From JAFNAG01 sp963824985 (GTDB lineage: Bacteria; Acidobacteriota; UBA6911), in assembly GCA_963824985.1 (NCBI GenBank), contig CAWGRQ010000030.1, positions 1-64,000 on the forward strand: DNA of 64,000 nucleotides. Reading direction: 5' to 3'. The position numbers were made by a program, and so were the translations under genes. The notes under the pieces were generated by a model. The model searched no databases. It saw only the letters and a program-made list of their open reading frames with translations, and was not told the DNA's origin. Positions 1 through 9,757 of this stretch are shown here, piece by piece. Position 1 is the first letter of the stretch, and every line of letters starts with the position of its first letter.

Positions 1-62
1 TGCTAGACTCGGTGCGATCGTGGAGGGAACCGTGAGAACACTCGAAGAGGAAGCCGCTCTGC

Positions 63-635
63 TTGCAGAGGGCGCAGCAGGGGGACCGGGAGGCGTTCTG
101 GGAGCTGGCCGCGCCCAGCGTCGATGCGATCTACCGGCTGGCCCACCGGCTGGTCCGCAGCGACGAGGACGCCGAGGACGTCGTCCAGGAGGCCTATCTC
201 CAGGCCCTGAAGGCGATCGGGGAGTTCCGCGGCCAGAGCCGGTTCACGACCTGGATCCACCGGATCGCCGTGAACCAGGCGCTGATGAAGCTGCGAAAGC
301 GCCGGAACGACGTCTTTCCCCTGGACTCGGTGGAGAGCGGGGAGATCGGCTATCCCCTGAGCCTGATGGACTGGTCCGAGTCGGCCCTGGACGAGGTTGT
401 GCGCAAGGAGGCGGTCGGGATGCTGGAATCTGCAATCGAGGAGCTGCCCATCGACCTCAAAACAGTGGTGGTGTTGCGGGACATCAACGGACTCTCCAAC
501 GAGGAGGCGGCGCAGGCACTGGATCTGCCCATCGGGGCGGTCAAGTGGCGGCTTCACCGGGCGCGGACGCTTCTCCGGGACCGGCTGGCGGGCTATTTCC
601 GGGAACGACAGGGCGCAAAGAGGGTCGGTCGATGA
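63..635 (+). CDS. ECF-family RNA polymerase sigma factor (RpoE-like)
   Basis: Alternative sigma factor of about 190 residues that would direct RNA polymerase to a small regulon. Region 2 is visible as YRLAHRLVRSDEDAEDVVQE (about residues 24-43), and region 4 as LSNEEAAQALDLPIGAVKWR (about 145-164), the helix-turn-helix that reads the -35 box. The uninterrupted frame opens at a TTG at 63. A GTG at 32 in another frame encodes MRTLEEEAALL, which would join the sigma frame if one T in CTTGC near 63-65 were removed, so the true start is probably 32 with a one-base insertion. Its stop overlaps the start of the anti-sigma gene (ATGA), a typical translationally coupled pair. The family is certain; the regulon is unknown. 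Confidence 0.9.
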   Translation: MQRAQQGDREAFWELAAPSVDAIYRLAHRLVRSDEDAEDVVQEAYLQALKAIGEFRGQSRFTTWIHRIAVNQALMKLRKRRNDVFPLDSVESGEIGYPLSLMDWSESALDEVVRKEAVGMLESAIEELPIDLKTVVVLRDINGLSNEEAAQALDLPIGAVKWRLHRARTLLRDRLAGYFRERQGAKRVGR

Positions 636-890
636 GCATGAACAACCAGGACCTCTGCGAACAGCTGTACCGCCATCTCTCCGAATTCCTCGACCGCGAG
701 ATGACCGACGGAGCTGCGGGCGAGGTTCGAGGCGCACCTGGAGGAGTGCGTCTCCTGCCGCAGCCTCTGCCACACGATGCAGGGCACGGTGGACATGGTT
801 CGTGATCTCGGGACCGCCACGGTTCCCAGTGACTGCCTCGCCCGGCTGCGCAGCCGGGTGCTGCGCGGGGCCGGTCCCACCGGGAGCTGA
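632..890 (+). CDS. Zinc-finger anti-sigma factor (zf-HC2), one frameshift
   Basis: Cognate anti-sigma factor of the preceding ECF sigma, starting ATG at 632 (second ATG at 638). The first part reads LCEQLYRHLSEFLDREMTDG. The rest is in another frame: ELRARFEAHLEECVSCRSLC, which carries the HxxxCxxC zinc-binding signature, ending at TGA 888-890. The frames join if one G is removed from GACGGAGCTG near 710. After repair the protein is about 85 residues with no transmembrane segment, so it is a soluble ZAS-type anti-sigma. The zinc motif makes redox or metal sensing plausible, but this is inference. Confidence 0.75.
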
Positions 891-891
891 C

Positions 892-2153
892 TTGACGACG
901 CTTGGCCCGGGCGCGAGCGGCCCGGGACGACGATCCGGGCGCCAGCGACGCGGCGAGTCCGGGATCCCGGTCCTCTTTGCCGGCACCACCTTCGCCCTCG
1001 GCGGGCGCCGAGCGGGTCTTCTCCCACCTCGTCCGCGGGCTGTCGCGCCCGCCGTTCCGGGTCGAGGTCCTGGCCCTGCGGGAGCCGGGCCCGGTCGGGG
1101 AGGAGCTGCGCGCCGCCGGGCATCCCGGTCCACTCCGGCCTGACCGGCGCCGCCCGGCTCGATCCGCTTCCTCATCCCGCGACTCCACGCCTTCCTTCGC
1201 CGCGGTGGCTACCAGGCGATCTACTTCCTCGATCACGCCCACGCCGTCTTTCACGGCGTTCTCGCCTCGCGCGGCACCGGCGTGCGGGTGCGCGTCATGC
1301 CGGTGCACACGACCGGGCAGTGGGGCGGAGCAGCCGAGCCTGAAGCGGCCGATCCGCCTCGTGCGCGCCAGCCTCGACCGGATCATCGCCATTGCGGAGG
1401 CGCAGCGCGACTACCTGGTGGCCGGGAGGAGGGCGTGCCGGCCTCGCAGGTCACGGTGATTCCCAACGGCGTGCCGCTGGAGCAGCCGGATGCCGGCGAC
1501 GCGGCGAGACGCGGCGCGCCGAGGCGCGAGCGCTCGCCGGGACAGCCCGCCGGAGGCGCCGGTCATCGGCATCACCGCCGTGCTGCGGCCGGAGAAGAAC
1601 CACGAGCTGCTGCTGCGCGCCTTTGCCCGGCGTGCGTGAGCGATCTGCCCGCGGCGGAGCTCTGGATCGTCGGCGACGGGCCGCGGCGCGAGTTCCTCGA
1701 AGCGGAGTGCGGGCGGCTGGGCTACCGTTCGCGCGCCCGGTGCCGGTTCGCTCCGGACGGTGCGGGGCGCCCTGCCGTCCGCTTCCTCGGCCGCCGCGCC
1801 GATGCCCGCCAGCTCATGGCCGGCTTCGACCTGGCGGTGCTCTCCAGCCACCCCCGCGTGGAGACGCTGCCGCTGGCGCTGCATCGAGGCGATGGACGCG
1901 GGGATTCCCGGTGGTGTCGACGCGCGTCGGCGCGCTGGCCGAGCTGGTGGAGGACGGAGCCTCCGGCCTCCTGGTGCCGCCCGGGGACGAGGCGGCGCTG
2001 GCCGGAGGCCCTGCTCGAGCTGCTGCGCGATCCGGAGCGTCGCGCCGTCGATGGGCCGGCGCGGGCAGGAGATCGTGGCGGCGCGGTTCTCGGTGGAGCG
2101 GATGGTGGAGGCGACGGAGCGTTGCTGCTGGGCTCTGCTCGGCGAGCCACTAG
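892..2153 (+). pseudogene. GT4-family glycosyltransferase, multiply frameshifted
   Basis: Retaining glycosyltransferase of the GT-B/GT4 type, which would transfer a sugar from a nucleotide donor to a glycan or lipid. Pieces occur in all three plus frames: IPVLFAGTTFALGG, AERVFSHLVRGL, VTVIPNGVPLEQP, ELWIVGDGPRREFLEAE and the C-terminal donor-site block GASGLLVPPGDEAAL. At least six frame changes are needed between about 1,009 and 1,900. Several are repaired by removing one base from a doubled base (GGCGGG near 1,010, CCGGG near 1,120, CTTCC near 1,160, GGCGGAG near 1,325). The start is taken as TTG 892 just after the anti-sigma stop. It converges on the next gene, with both ending in the shared CTAG at 2,150-2,153. 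The end is approximate. It is either decayed or poorly sequenced. Confidence 0.7.
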
Positions 2154-3600
2154 GCCCCGGAGCGGAACTGGACGGCTCGCACCGAGCGCGGCCGGTTCTG
2201 CATCCTATCCCGCGGCCGCGCCCGGGTCCGCATGCGCCAGGACCGCCGGAAGTGCTCCGGAAGCTCAGTGACCGCCGCCGCGGCGAAGAGCACCGCGTAC
2301 GGATCGAGGAACGGAAACCGGTAGCGCAGGCTGAAGACGAACGGGAGGCTGGCGAGAAGCCCGGCCAGCGGGGGCGCCAGCAGCAGCCACGGCATGCGCC
2401 GCCGGCGCCACCAGAGCGCGAGCAGGGCCAGCAGGTGCACCGGCCAGAGGGAGAGCGCCGCCACGCCGCGATCGGCGACATCACGCTTGCTCCGGGCGTC
2501 ACCCGGAAATAGTGGACCGCCCGCCGGAGCAGGATCTCCGCCGCGCGTCCCGGGTGCGCGCGCACCCAGGTCGCGGGCCGCGTCGGACCAGTACCGCCCT
2601 TCCGCGACCGGCCCCACGATTCCGCGCGCCTCCATCTCCCGCACCATCGCCCGGCTGTCCTCGCGGAAGAGCGCTTCGACCTCCGCCGTGTAGCGAGGCG
2701 TGCCGGCGCCGTGGTACATGGCGAGCACGCGGTCGTTCATTCCCGCCCAGAGGTTGTACGGACCGAAGAAGGTCCCCGGATTCCAGCGGCCCGTGGCCGC
2801 GTGGTTGCGCAGCGTCCAGGGAGCGAGCGTGAGCCCGGCGGCCGCGAGGAAGATGGCGGTGCGGGCGATGCGGCGGTGCCGCACGGGGGGCGATCGAGGT
2901 CCGAGAGGCGCGTGCTCGTGGCCGGAGTCTGGCGGACGAGGCGGCATCGGGACGTCGGGGTCCGGCGAAGCAGGATCCACGCGGCGAATGCGGGCACCAG
3001 CACGAGGCCGGTGGGACGCGCCAGGGCCGCGAGACCGGTGAGAAGACCGGCCAGCGCCAGGCGCGGCAGCGCCCGCGCGCAGCTCGCGGCCGTCGCGGGC
3101 GCCCCACTCCGCGAGCATCACGACCGCCCCCAGCACCGCCACCAGGAACGGCGTCTCGGTGCTCCAGCGTCCGGAGTAGAAGATGGCGTAGGGGTGCAGC
3201 GCGAAGATCCGCCGCGGCGATGAGTCCGGTGCGCCGGTCGAACAGCCGCCGCCCCGGCGCGGAAGACCAGCCACACCGCCAGCGTGCCGAGCGCCACCAT
3301 GAGCGCGCGCGCCCACGCCTCCCAAGCCCCGGGCAGCCGGAACAGCGCCGCGCCGAGCACCGGAAGGAGCGGCGGCCTGGCGAAATCGGGGTGAGGGCCC
3401 GGGGGGAGCAGCGCGGCCGGCTCGAACCAGCGCGGCGCCGAGACCGCGTAGCCGCGGCCCGCGGACAGGTTCTGCGCGATGTCGCGGTAGTCGGCGCCGT
3501 CGATTTCGAGAAACGCCGCCGGGCTCACGGTGACCGACCAGGCGGCCCGCAGGAGCGCGGCGGCGACGACGACCAGGATCAGGAGCCGGCGCCGGCTCAC
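2150..3600 (-). pseudogene. GT39/ArnT-like membrane glycosyltransferase, frameshifted
   Basis: Polyprenyl-phosphate-sugar-dependent membrane glycosyltransferase. The N-terminus has a hydrophobic segment (LLILVVVAAALLRAAW) followed by the early acidic motif EIDGADYRDIAQNLSAGRGY, which fits GT39/PMT enzymes. A later block reads LHPYAIFYSGRWSTETPFLV, and the C-terminal half has further membrane segments around LLALLALWWRRRRMPWLLL. The N-terminal piece (3,118-3,600) and the C-terminal piece (2,150 to about 2,880) are in different frames, with additional shifts between about 2,880 and 3,250. The GTG start at 3,600 overlaps the stop of the upstream dehydrogenase (GTGA), so the two are coupled. Probable role: glycosylating an envelope component. 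Confidence 0.65.
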
Positions 3601-4649
3601 AGCATCAGCGCGACCTTTCCGGCCTGGATCGGTTCGTGGGTGAGGAGATCGAACCCGTGGGCGAACTCCTCCAGGGGCAGGCGGTGTGTGATCACCGGAC
3701 GGATGTCCAGCCGTCCGCTGGCGAGCAGGTTCGACATCTGGACCCAGGTCTCGAACATCAGCCGGCCGTTGATGCCGAGGAGGCGGACCCCCTTGAAGAT
3801 CACCCCGTTGTTGAGATCGATGGAGAGCCGGCCGTCGGGAAGGCCGAACGCCGAGTAGCGGCCGCCCTTGCGCACCAGCTTGAGCCCCTGGTCGAGGACC
3901 GACTGCCGTCCCACCATGTCGAGGACGACATCGACGCCGCCCCCCTTCGTCTGGTCCAGGATGAACTCCTCCACCTTGTCCTTCGAGGCGTCGAAGACCG
4001 CGTCGGCGCCCATCTGGCGCCCGATCTCGAGGCGCACGGGGGAGAGGCCGACGAGCCAGACCCGGGCGGCGCCCGACACGCGCGCCACGCCCACGGCGAA
4101 GAGGCCGGCCGGGCCGTCACCGTAGATGAGCACGGTGCGCGCGGTGACCGGCTCGACCAGCGTGGCGTAGACGGCGTTGCCCAGCGGCTCCTGGGCGGCG
4201 GCGAACTCGGGCGCGATCGCCGGGTCGTTCTTCCAGAGGACGAGCTCGGGAACGGCGATGTACTCGGCGAAGGATCCGTTGCAGTCGACGCCGAGGATCT
4301 TGAGGTTGGCGCAGATGTGCATCTGGCCGGTGAGGCAGGGGACGCAGTTCATGCAGGGGATGTGCGTCTCCGCGCTCACGAAGTCGCCCGGCTTCACGCG
4401 GCGGCAGGCCTTCCCGACCTCGACCACGGTGCCGGCGAACTCGTGCCCCATGGTCTGGGGGATGCGCGGGCCGATGCGACCCTGGGCCCACTCGTTCCAC
4501 TGGTAGATGTGGACGTCGGTGCCGCACACGGTGGAGGCCGCCACCTTGACCAGCGCCTCGTCCGGCCCGATCGACGGGACCGGCACCTGCCGCAGCTCCG
4601 CACCCTCGCGCGGACTCGCCTTGACGACCGCCCGCATCTTCTCCGCCAT
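3597..4649 (-). CDS. tdh: L-threonine 3-dehydrogenase-like zinc alcohol dehydrogenase
   Basis: Medium-chain dehydrogenase with closest resemblance to threonine 3-dehydrogenase (L-threonine + NAD to 2-amino-3-ketobutyrate). Visible: the catalytic zinc site CGTDVHIYQWNEW and GHEFAGTVVEVG, four structural-zinc cysteines in CMNCVPCLTGQMHIC, the NAD-binding turn YGDGPAGLFAVGVAR, and the Tdh-like block RLMFETWVQM near the C-terminus. The frame extends to 4,688, but ATG 4,649 preceded by GGGGGTGGGG fits family starts better, giving about 350 residues. It is one of the few unbroken genes in the first 7 kb and is coupled by overlap to the GT39-like gene, an unusual partnership. A sorbitol- or other polyol-type dehydrogenase cannot be excluded. 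Confidence 0.8.
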   Translation of the reverse strand: MAEKMRAVVKASPREGAELRQVPVPSIGPDEALVKVAASTVCGTDVHIYQWNEWAQGRIGPRIPQTMGHEFAGTVVEVGKACRRVKPGDFVSAETHIPCMNCVPCLTGQMHICANLKILGVDCNGSFAEYIAVPELVLWKNDPAIAPEFAAAQEPLGNAVYATLVEPVTARTVLIYGDGPAGLFAVGVARVSGAARVWLVGLSPVRLEIGRQMGADAVFDASKDKVEEFILDQTKGGGVDVVLDMVGRQSVLDQGLKLVRKGGRYSAFGLPDGRLSIDLNNGVIFKGVRLLGINGRLMFETWVQMSNLLASGRLDIRPVITHRLPLEEFAHGFDLLTHEPIQAGKVALML

Positions 4650-4954
4650 GCCCCACCCCCGCGTCGTCCGACGCTGCTGCCGTCCCATCCCGTAGCCCGG
4701 TGAACCTCCCGAGTATGGAACCGCGTGAACGGGCGGTCAAGGCGCGGCGGCGCCATCCGAGATTTGCCCCGGGGAAGGAGCGTGCCGTCGAGACTCTCTT
4801 GTGCGCCGGAGCGGCTCAATGCGGGCGAGATTTGTCGCGGGGACGGAAATGCGTCGTCCAAAACCAGCATGCTGCGATATGCTCGGGAGCTTCGCTGTGC
4901 CTCCAGGCGTGCGTGGGGCGAGCTCTATCCAACCCAGAGGAAAGGAACTGACCC

Positions 4955-5680
4955 ATGCATCTCCCTAGATTCGCGGCGCCGCTGGCGCTGCTGCTCGTTC
5001 TGCTGGTGTTTCCAGGAGAAGTCACAGGCCCGTGCCCCCTCGGGCAATTCGACGCCTTCGAGGACGGCACGACCCAAGGTTGGGTGGTCAGCCTTCTCGG
5101 TAATCCGCACCCAGCTCCCCCCGTGAATGTCGCTGGAGGAGGACCGGCGGGAATCGATGACAACTATCTGCTGCTGACCGCGGTTGGCGGCCAGGGCGGC
5201 GGCAGCCGGATGACCGTAATCAACCCAGCGCAGTGGGCGGGCGACTATCTCACGGCCGGAATCCACGGCATTGGGATGGATCTCAGAAACTTCGGGAGTT
5301 CGGACCTCTCCCTCCGGCTGCTCTTTGACGACCCTTCGACAGGACCGCCTGCCAACGCCGCGGTTTCCTCTGTTCCGTTCCTTCTCCCGGCGGGCGGCGA
5401 CTGGACTTCGGTCTTCTTCCCGATTGACCCGCTCGATCTGACTGCAATCGCGGGGGACGCAAGTGCGGCGCTCTCCGGCGCCACCGAATTGCGGCTCTTC
5501 CACAGCGTGGCGGTGGGGTTTCCCGGCGATCCGATCGCCTCGTCGCTTGGAGCTGACAACATCCGCGCTCTCGAGGCTCCGGTCCCGGAACCATCGACCT
5601 GGACGCTGCTGGCAATCGGAGTGAGTGGGCTCGCACTGGCGCGGATCAGACGGAGCAGGCCTGCGGGTCCGACTGCCTAG
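4955..5680 (+). CDS. PEP-CTERM sorting-domain exported protein
   Basis: Secreted protein of 241 residues with an N-terminal signal peptide (RFAAPLALLLVLLVFPGEVTG). Its C-terminal sorting tail is VPEPSTWTLLAIGVSGLALA followed by the basic RIRRSR. That tail is the PEP-CTERM signal processed by exosortase in Gram-negative bacteria, so the product is expected to be cleaved and displayed or released into exopolysaccharide. The middle is a beta-rich domain opening FDAFEDGTTQGW, typical of sugar-binding-like modules in such proteins, with no enzyme motif seen. RBS AGGAAAGGA lies just before the ATG. No exosortase is present in the window. The neighbouring glycosyltransferases fit an envelope or exopolysaccharide context. 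Confidence 0.8.
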   Translation: MHLPRFAAPLALLLVLLVFPGEVTGPCPLGQFDAFEDGTTQGWVVSLLGNPHPAPPVNVAGGGPAGIDDNYLLLTAVGGQGGGSRMTVINPAQWAGDYLTAGIHGIGMDLRNFGSSDLSLRLLFDDPSTGPPANAAVSSVPFLLPAGGDWTSVFFPIDPLDLTAIAGDASAALSGATELRLFHSVAVGFPGDPIASSLGADNIRALEAPVPEPSTWTLLAIGVSGLALARIRRSRPAGPTA

Positions 5681-5902
5681 AAGTCCGATGCCGTAACCGA
5701 GGCCGCTTCTCTCCTCTTCTCCTCTTCTGCTGGACGGGCTCCCAGGCCGGGCAACCGCCTGCGGGGCCCGCAACCATCCCGGCCGGAGGCGTACGGAACT
5801 CGGGAGACCGATCTCGTAGACCCGGAGATTCCTTGAACGCCCCGACCCGTCGCTTCCGTCTACTCCATCGGGAACGACGAGCCCGCGCGCGGAGGAGCCA
5901 TC

Positions 5903-6467
5903 CTGGACACCCTGAGCGACGAAGACCTCGTGGCCCTGGCCCGCGAGGGACAGGCTGCCGCCTTCGACCGGCTGGCGGTGCGGGTGGAGGACGGGATCTA
6001 CCGGTTTGTCTGCCGGACCATCGGCGACCGGGACGAGGCGCGCGATCTCTGCCAGGAGACGCTCGTTCGGGCCTGGGAGAACCTCGCCCGCCTGCGCGAC
6101 GGGTCGAAGTTCCGCGCCTGGGTCCACCACATCGCGCTGAACCTCTGCCACGACCGGTTCCGGACCGCCGTGGCGCGGGCCGACCATCGGCCGTGGGACG
6201 ACGAGAGCCCCGAGGCGCGACGGCTCGCCCTCGAGACGGGACGATCTCGGCGGCGCGAGCGGGACCCTGGATCGGATCGGCCAGGCGCGCGCGGTGGAGA
6301 GGGCGCTGGCGAGGCTTCCCGCGGAGCAGCGGATGGCGATTCTCCTGCGGGAGTGCCAGGGGTTCACCTCCGAGGAGATCGCGGAAATCACCGGGGTGCC
6401 GGCGGGCACCGTTCGCACGAGGATCTTCCACGGGCTGCGCGCCCTGCGAAGGATGTTGCACGCATGA
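5903..6467 (+). CDS. Second ECF-family sigma factor, one frameshift
   Basis: About 188 residues after repair. Region 2 is clear: DGIYRFVCRTIGDRDEARDL (about residues 27-46) followed by CQETLVRAWENLARL. Region 4 reads EQRMAILLRECQGFTSEEIA then EITGVPAGTVRTRIFHGLRA, ending MLHA-TGA at 6,465-6,467. The first two-thirds and the last third are in different frames, with the change between about 6,235 and 6,275. The first unambiguous start codon is GTG 5,930. The coding sense clearly extends upstream (LDTLSDEDL) to about 5,903, just after GGAGGAG, where only CTG is available. The stop overlaps the next ATG (6,464), as for the first sigma pair. Confidence 0.8.
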
Positions 6468-7075
6468 ACGATCGATCAAGACAGACCGGCTCCGGCCGAC
6501 CCTCGGCACGAACGGCTGGTCGCGCTTCTCTACGGCGAGTTGCCGGCGGAGGAGGCGGACGCGCTTCGCCTCGAGATCGACCGCGATCCGGGTCTGCGAC
6601 GCGACTGGGAGGAGATCCGGTCCGCCCGGGAGGCGCTCGCTTCGCTCCCCGCCGTGGAACCGGTCCGGGGAGCGTCGTGGGATGCGATGGACGCCGCACC
6701 GGCGTCGCCCGGCGCCGGACGCGGGCGGATTGACAACCGACCGCCGGCCGTCGGTCTCCCGCCTCCGCGGAGCCGGGACCGGCTCTCGCCGGCTGCTCAC
6801 CGGCTCCGCCTGGGGGGTGGCGGCCGCGGCGCTTCTCCTGCTGGCCCTCGGCCTGGCCCGCTTTCGCGTGGAGCGCGTGGATCACGGGTTCGCCTTCACG
6901 GTGGGAGGGGGACCGCGGGACCGGCGGCGACCGGGTCGCGCGCAGGTTCCGGGCGGCCCCGGCCGGCGCGAACGGCCCGTTCGGAGATGTCGCCGGCCTG
7001 GCTGGCACCGTCGCCGGCGGGGACATCGCCACCCTCGATCGACGTCCTACGTCACGCGCGAGGAACTCCGGCAAA
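6464..7075 (+). pseudogene. Membrane-anchored anti-sigma-like protein, frameshifted and 3'-truncated
   Basis: Coupled to the second sigma factor through ATGA. The readable pieces are an N-terminal acidic helical part (ELPAEEADALRLEIDRDPGL then RRDWEEIRSAREALASLP), a single transmembrane stretch (LLTGSAWGVAAAALLLLALG then LARFRV), and a last recognisable segment YVTREELRQIA near 7,045-7,080. At least three frames are used. The reading then stops being protein-like in this frame, because from about 7,080 the sequence belongs to an unrelated M48 peptidase. The gene therefore seems to lose its 3' end at a join. Role as anti-sigma is inferred from position and layout. Confidence 0.5.
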
Positions 7076-7079
7076 TTGC

Positions 7080-8195
7080 TCGAGGATCATATCCGCTCAC
7101 GCCGGGGAAGCCAATCACATGTTCTTCGAAAACGGCCTGAGCAAACCGTTCCTCGGGATGCTGGCCACGCACCCGCCGCTCAACGAGCGCATCCGCGCGA
7201 TCGATCCGGGCTGGGATGGAAAATTCAAGCAGGGCAGCGTTACAGCAGGGGAAGCGGAGATTCCGCGCGGGGCCGTGAAAGCGCCGTCGTCTCAATTTCC
7301 GTTTCCGCCGATTCCCGGGATGCCGGGTGCGTCGTTCGGCGCCGCCGGCTTCGCTCCCAACCTCGTTCAAGTTGAAGCCGTACTTCCCAACCTGGGCAAT
7401 CCGACCCCGTTGCATTTGCGCTACGCTGAGGATTTGCGGAATTCATTCTCCGGAAAGGTCCAGTCCGCCGCTCGCGAGCCGCTCGACGCCACCGCACTTA
7501 TTTTCGCAATGCTCCTCAGCCCGGATGAAGCCCTGCGGGCGAAACAACTCACGGAACTTGCCAGGCGAACCGCGCCGGGGGTTTGCGAAACAACCGCCGC
7601 GCTCTTGCCTGAAGTTGCACCCGTCGCCTCGAACGCGCGACTGCCGCTCGCGAACCTCGCTTTGCCCGCGCTGCGTCAACTTCGACCCGACGAGGTCCAG
7701 CAATTCAGCCAGGCGTTGCAATGGCTCATTGAGAGCGATAAGCGGATTGACATGTTTGAATTCGTTCTTCAGAAGATCGTCCGCCGCCATCTCGCCCCGC
7801 AGCTGGGCGCTACCCGTTCTACATCCATTCAATACCACACGCTCCAACCGCTCATGGGGGATTGCGCCGTCGTGCTCTCGGCGCTGGCGCACGTAAGCAG
7901 CAGCAACGCCGGCGATGTCGAAAAAGCGTTCCGGACGGGCGTGCCCTATCTGCGTCTGAAGGCAGACGGGCTGCAACTCCTGCCGCGCGAAAAATGTGGG
8001 CTGGAACCATTAGATGCCGCGCTCGAGCGCCTCGCGTTGGCCGCGCCGCAGATCAAAAAGAATGTGATCGAAGCCTGCGTGCATGTCGTCGGTGCGGACG
8101 GCTTGATCCAGGAACGCGAAGCCGAATTGCTCCGCGCCATCGCCGACACGCTGGATTGTCCGATCTCGCCGTTTGTGCAGATTGCCAAAAGCTGA
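7080..8195 (+). pseudogene. M48-family metallopeptidase, C-terminal part only
   Basis: Only the C-terminal part of a membrane M48 (HtpX/Ste24-like) protease is present. It opens at SAHAGEANHMFFENGLS, followed by ATHPPLNERIRAIDPGWDGK, the diagnostic block just after the M48 catalytic domain. About 300 further residues form the helical C-terminal extension seen in some bacterial M48 proteins, ending VQIAKS-TGA. The HExxH zinc motif and the transmembrane part that should precede it are absent. The upstream DNA is anti-sigma-like and much richer in GC. There is no credible start codon at the join. Read as a 5'-deleted gene or the edge of a chimeric join. Confidence 0.75.
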
Positions 8196-8213
8196 ACAAA
8201 TGAGAATGAAACC

Positions 8214-9674
8214 ATGAAGACGGAAACTCTTTCCTTGGACCTGCTTCACAAGATGAATGCCTACTGGCGCGCCGCCAACTATCTGTCGGTCGGGCAGATT
8301 TATCTTTACGACAATCCGCTGCTGAAGCGGCCGCTGACGCTCGCGGATGTGAAGCACATGCTGCTGGGACACTGGGGCACGACCCCCGGGCAAAACTTCA
8401 TTTATGTGCACCTGAACCGGGTCATTAAAAAGTACGATCTTGACATGATTTATGTCTCCGGCCCCGGGCACGGCGGCCCGGCCGTCGTGGGCAACACGTA
8501 CCTCGAGGGCACTTACAGCGAGATCTATCCCAACATCAGCCGGGATGAGGCCGGGCTGCGGAAGCTTTTTATTCAGTTTTCGTTTCCCGGCGGAATTCCC
8601 AGCCACGCATCGCCGGAGTGCCCGGGCTCGATCCACGAGGGCGGTGAGCTGGGCTATTCGCTCAGCCATTCGTTCGGAGCGGTATTCGACAATCCCGATC
8701 TCGTGGTCGCCTGTGTCGTCGGCGACGGCGAGGCGGAGACGGGTCCGCTGGCCACGGCGTGGCATTCCAACAAGTTTCTCAATCCGGCCACCGACGGCGC
8801 GGTGCTGCCGATCCTTCATCTCAACGGCTACAAGATCGCCAACCCAACCATCCTGGCTCGCATCGAACATGAGGAATTGGAGCAGTTGCTCCGCGGCTAC
8901 GGGTGGACGCCCTACTTCGTCGAGGGTCACGAGCCGGCGCTGATGCATGAGGCCATGGCCGCGACGCTCGACAGGGCGGTGGCGCAGATCAAAGGAATCC
9001 AGGAAAACGCCCGCCTCCACGGCCACTGCGCGCGTCCACGCTGGCCGATGATCGTCCTTAATTCACCCAAGGGTTGGACGGGGCCGAAGATGGTCGATGG
9101 CCTGCAGGTTGAAGGCACCTTCCGGGCGCACCAGGTGCCGCTCCACCCGGCCGCCCATCCCGAACACCTCAAGCTGTTGGAAGACTGGCTGAGGAGCTAC
9201 CGGCCGGAGGAACTCTTCGATGAGCAAGGCCGCCTGAAACCGGAACTGGCCGAACTCGCGCCCCAGGGCGAACGTCGAATGGGCGCGAATCCCCACGCCA
9301 ACGGGGGCATTCTACTCCGCGACCTGCGGATGCCGGATTTCCGTGACTACGCGGCCGACGTGCCTTCTCCGGGGGCGCGCGGCATCGGCGACACGCGTGT
9401 GCTTGGGCATTTCCTGCGCGATGTGGTAAAGCTGAACGGCGAGCAGCGGAATTTCCGGGTCTTTGGCCCGGATGAAACGCTTTCCAACGGCCTGGAAGCC
9501 CTTTTCGAAGTTACTGAACGCCAATGGGATGCCGCGACCGTGCCGGATGACGAATTTCTCGCGCCCACCGGGCGCGTGATGGAAATGCTCAGCGAGCACC
9601 AATAGCAATACATCGACAAGAACGGCGAGGACTTACCGGAGATTCGGAACTGGAAATGGATCAACCCCAAATGA
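8214..9674 (+). pseudogene. xfp: Phosphoketolase with internal deletion
   Basis: Thiamine-diphosphate phosphoketolase, which would split xylulose-5-P or fructose-6-P to acetyl-P. The N-terminal 460 residues are excellent: YWRAANYLSVGQIYL, GPGHGGPAVVGNTYLEGTYS, FPGGIPSHASPECPGSIHEG, the ThDP-binding GDGEAETGPLATAWHSNKFL, and MGANPHANGG. The family is normally near 790 residues. Here the frame runs to VMEMLSEHQ and hits TAG at 9,603-9,605. It then continues in the same frame for 22 codons, YIDKNGEDLPEIRNWKW, which is the normal extreme C-terminus, to TGA at 9,672. About 300 central codons are therefore missing and a stop lies at the join. The shared GAGCAC at the join (SEH versus the usual EH before the tail) suggests deletion through microhomology. 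Confidence 0.85.
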
Positions 9675-9757
9675 GTGCGCAAGAGCTTATGGACACCGCT
9701 CGGACATTGGTCGCCGGCGATAAGGGCCTGCTGGCGATGGAAAGGACACGAGCATGA
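9671..9757 (+). pseudogene. Class I fructose-bisphosphate aldolase, N-terminal remnant
   Basis: The ATG at 9,671 overlaps the phosphoketolase stop and encodes MSAQELMDTARTLVAGDKGL then LAM, the characteristic opening of class I fructose-1,6-bisphosphate aldolase (normally followed by DESxxTCNKRF). After 23 codons it runs into ERTRA and TGA at 9,755, which is the leader of the next gene. Roughly 0.95 kb of aldolase is missing, if a normal length of about 340 residues is assumed. The ribosome-binding site for pgi (GAAAGGACACGAGC) begins right at the join, so the deletion removed the aldolase body but spared pgi. Confidence 0.75.

Noticed and set aside
4925..6418. 497-codon minus-strand frame across the PEP-CTERM and sigma genes
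   Set aside because: Runs antisense to two recognisable genes and has Arg/Ser/Gly-rich low-information sequence.
1..7075. Programmed frameshifting as the reason for the broken genes
   Set aside because: Too many unrelated genes are affected and there is no common slippery site with a downstream structure; base duplication error explains them better.
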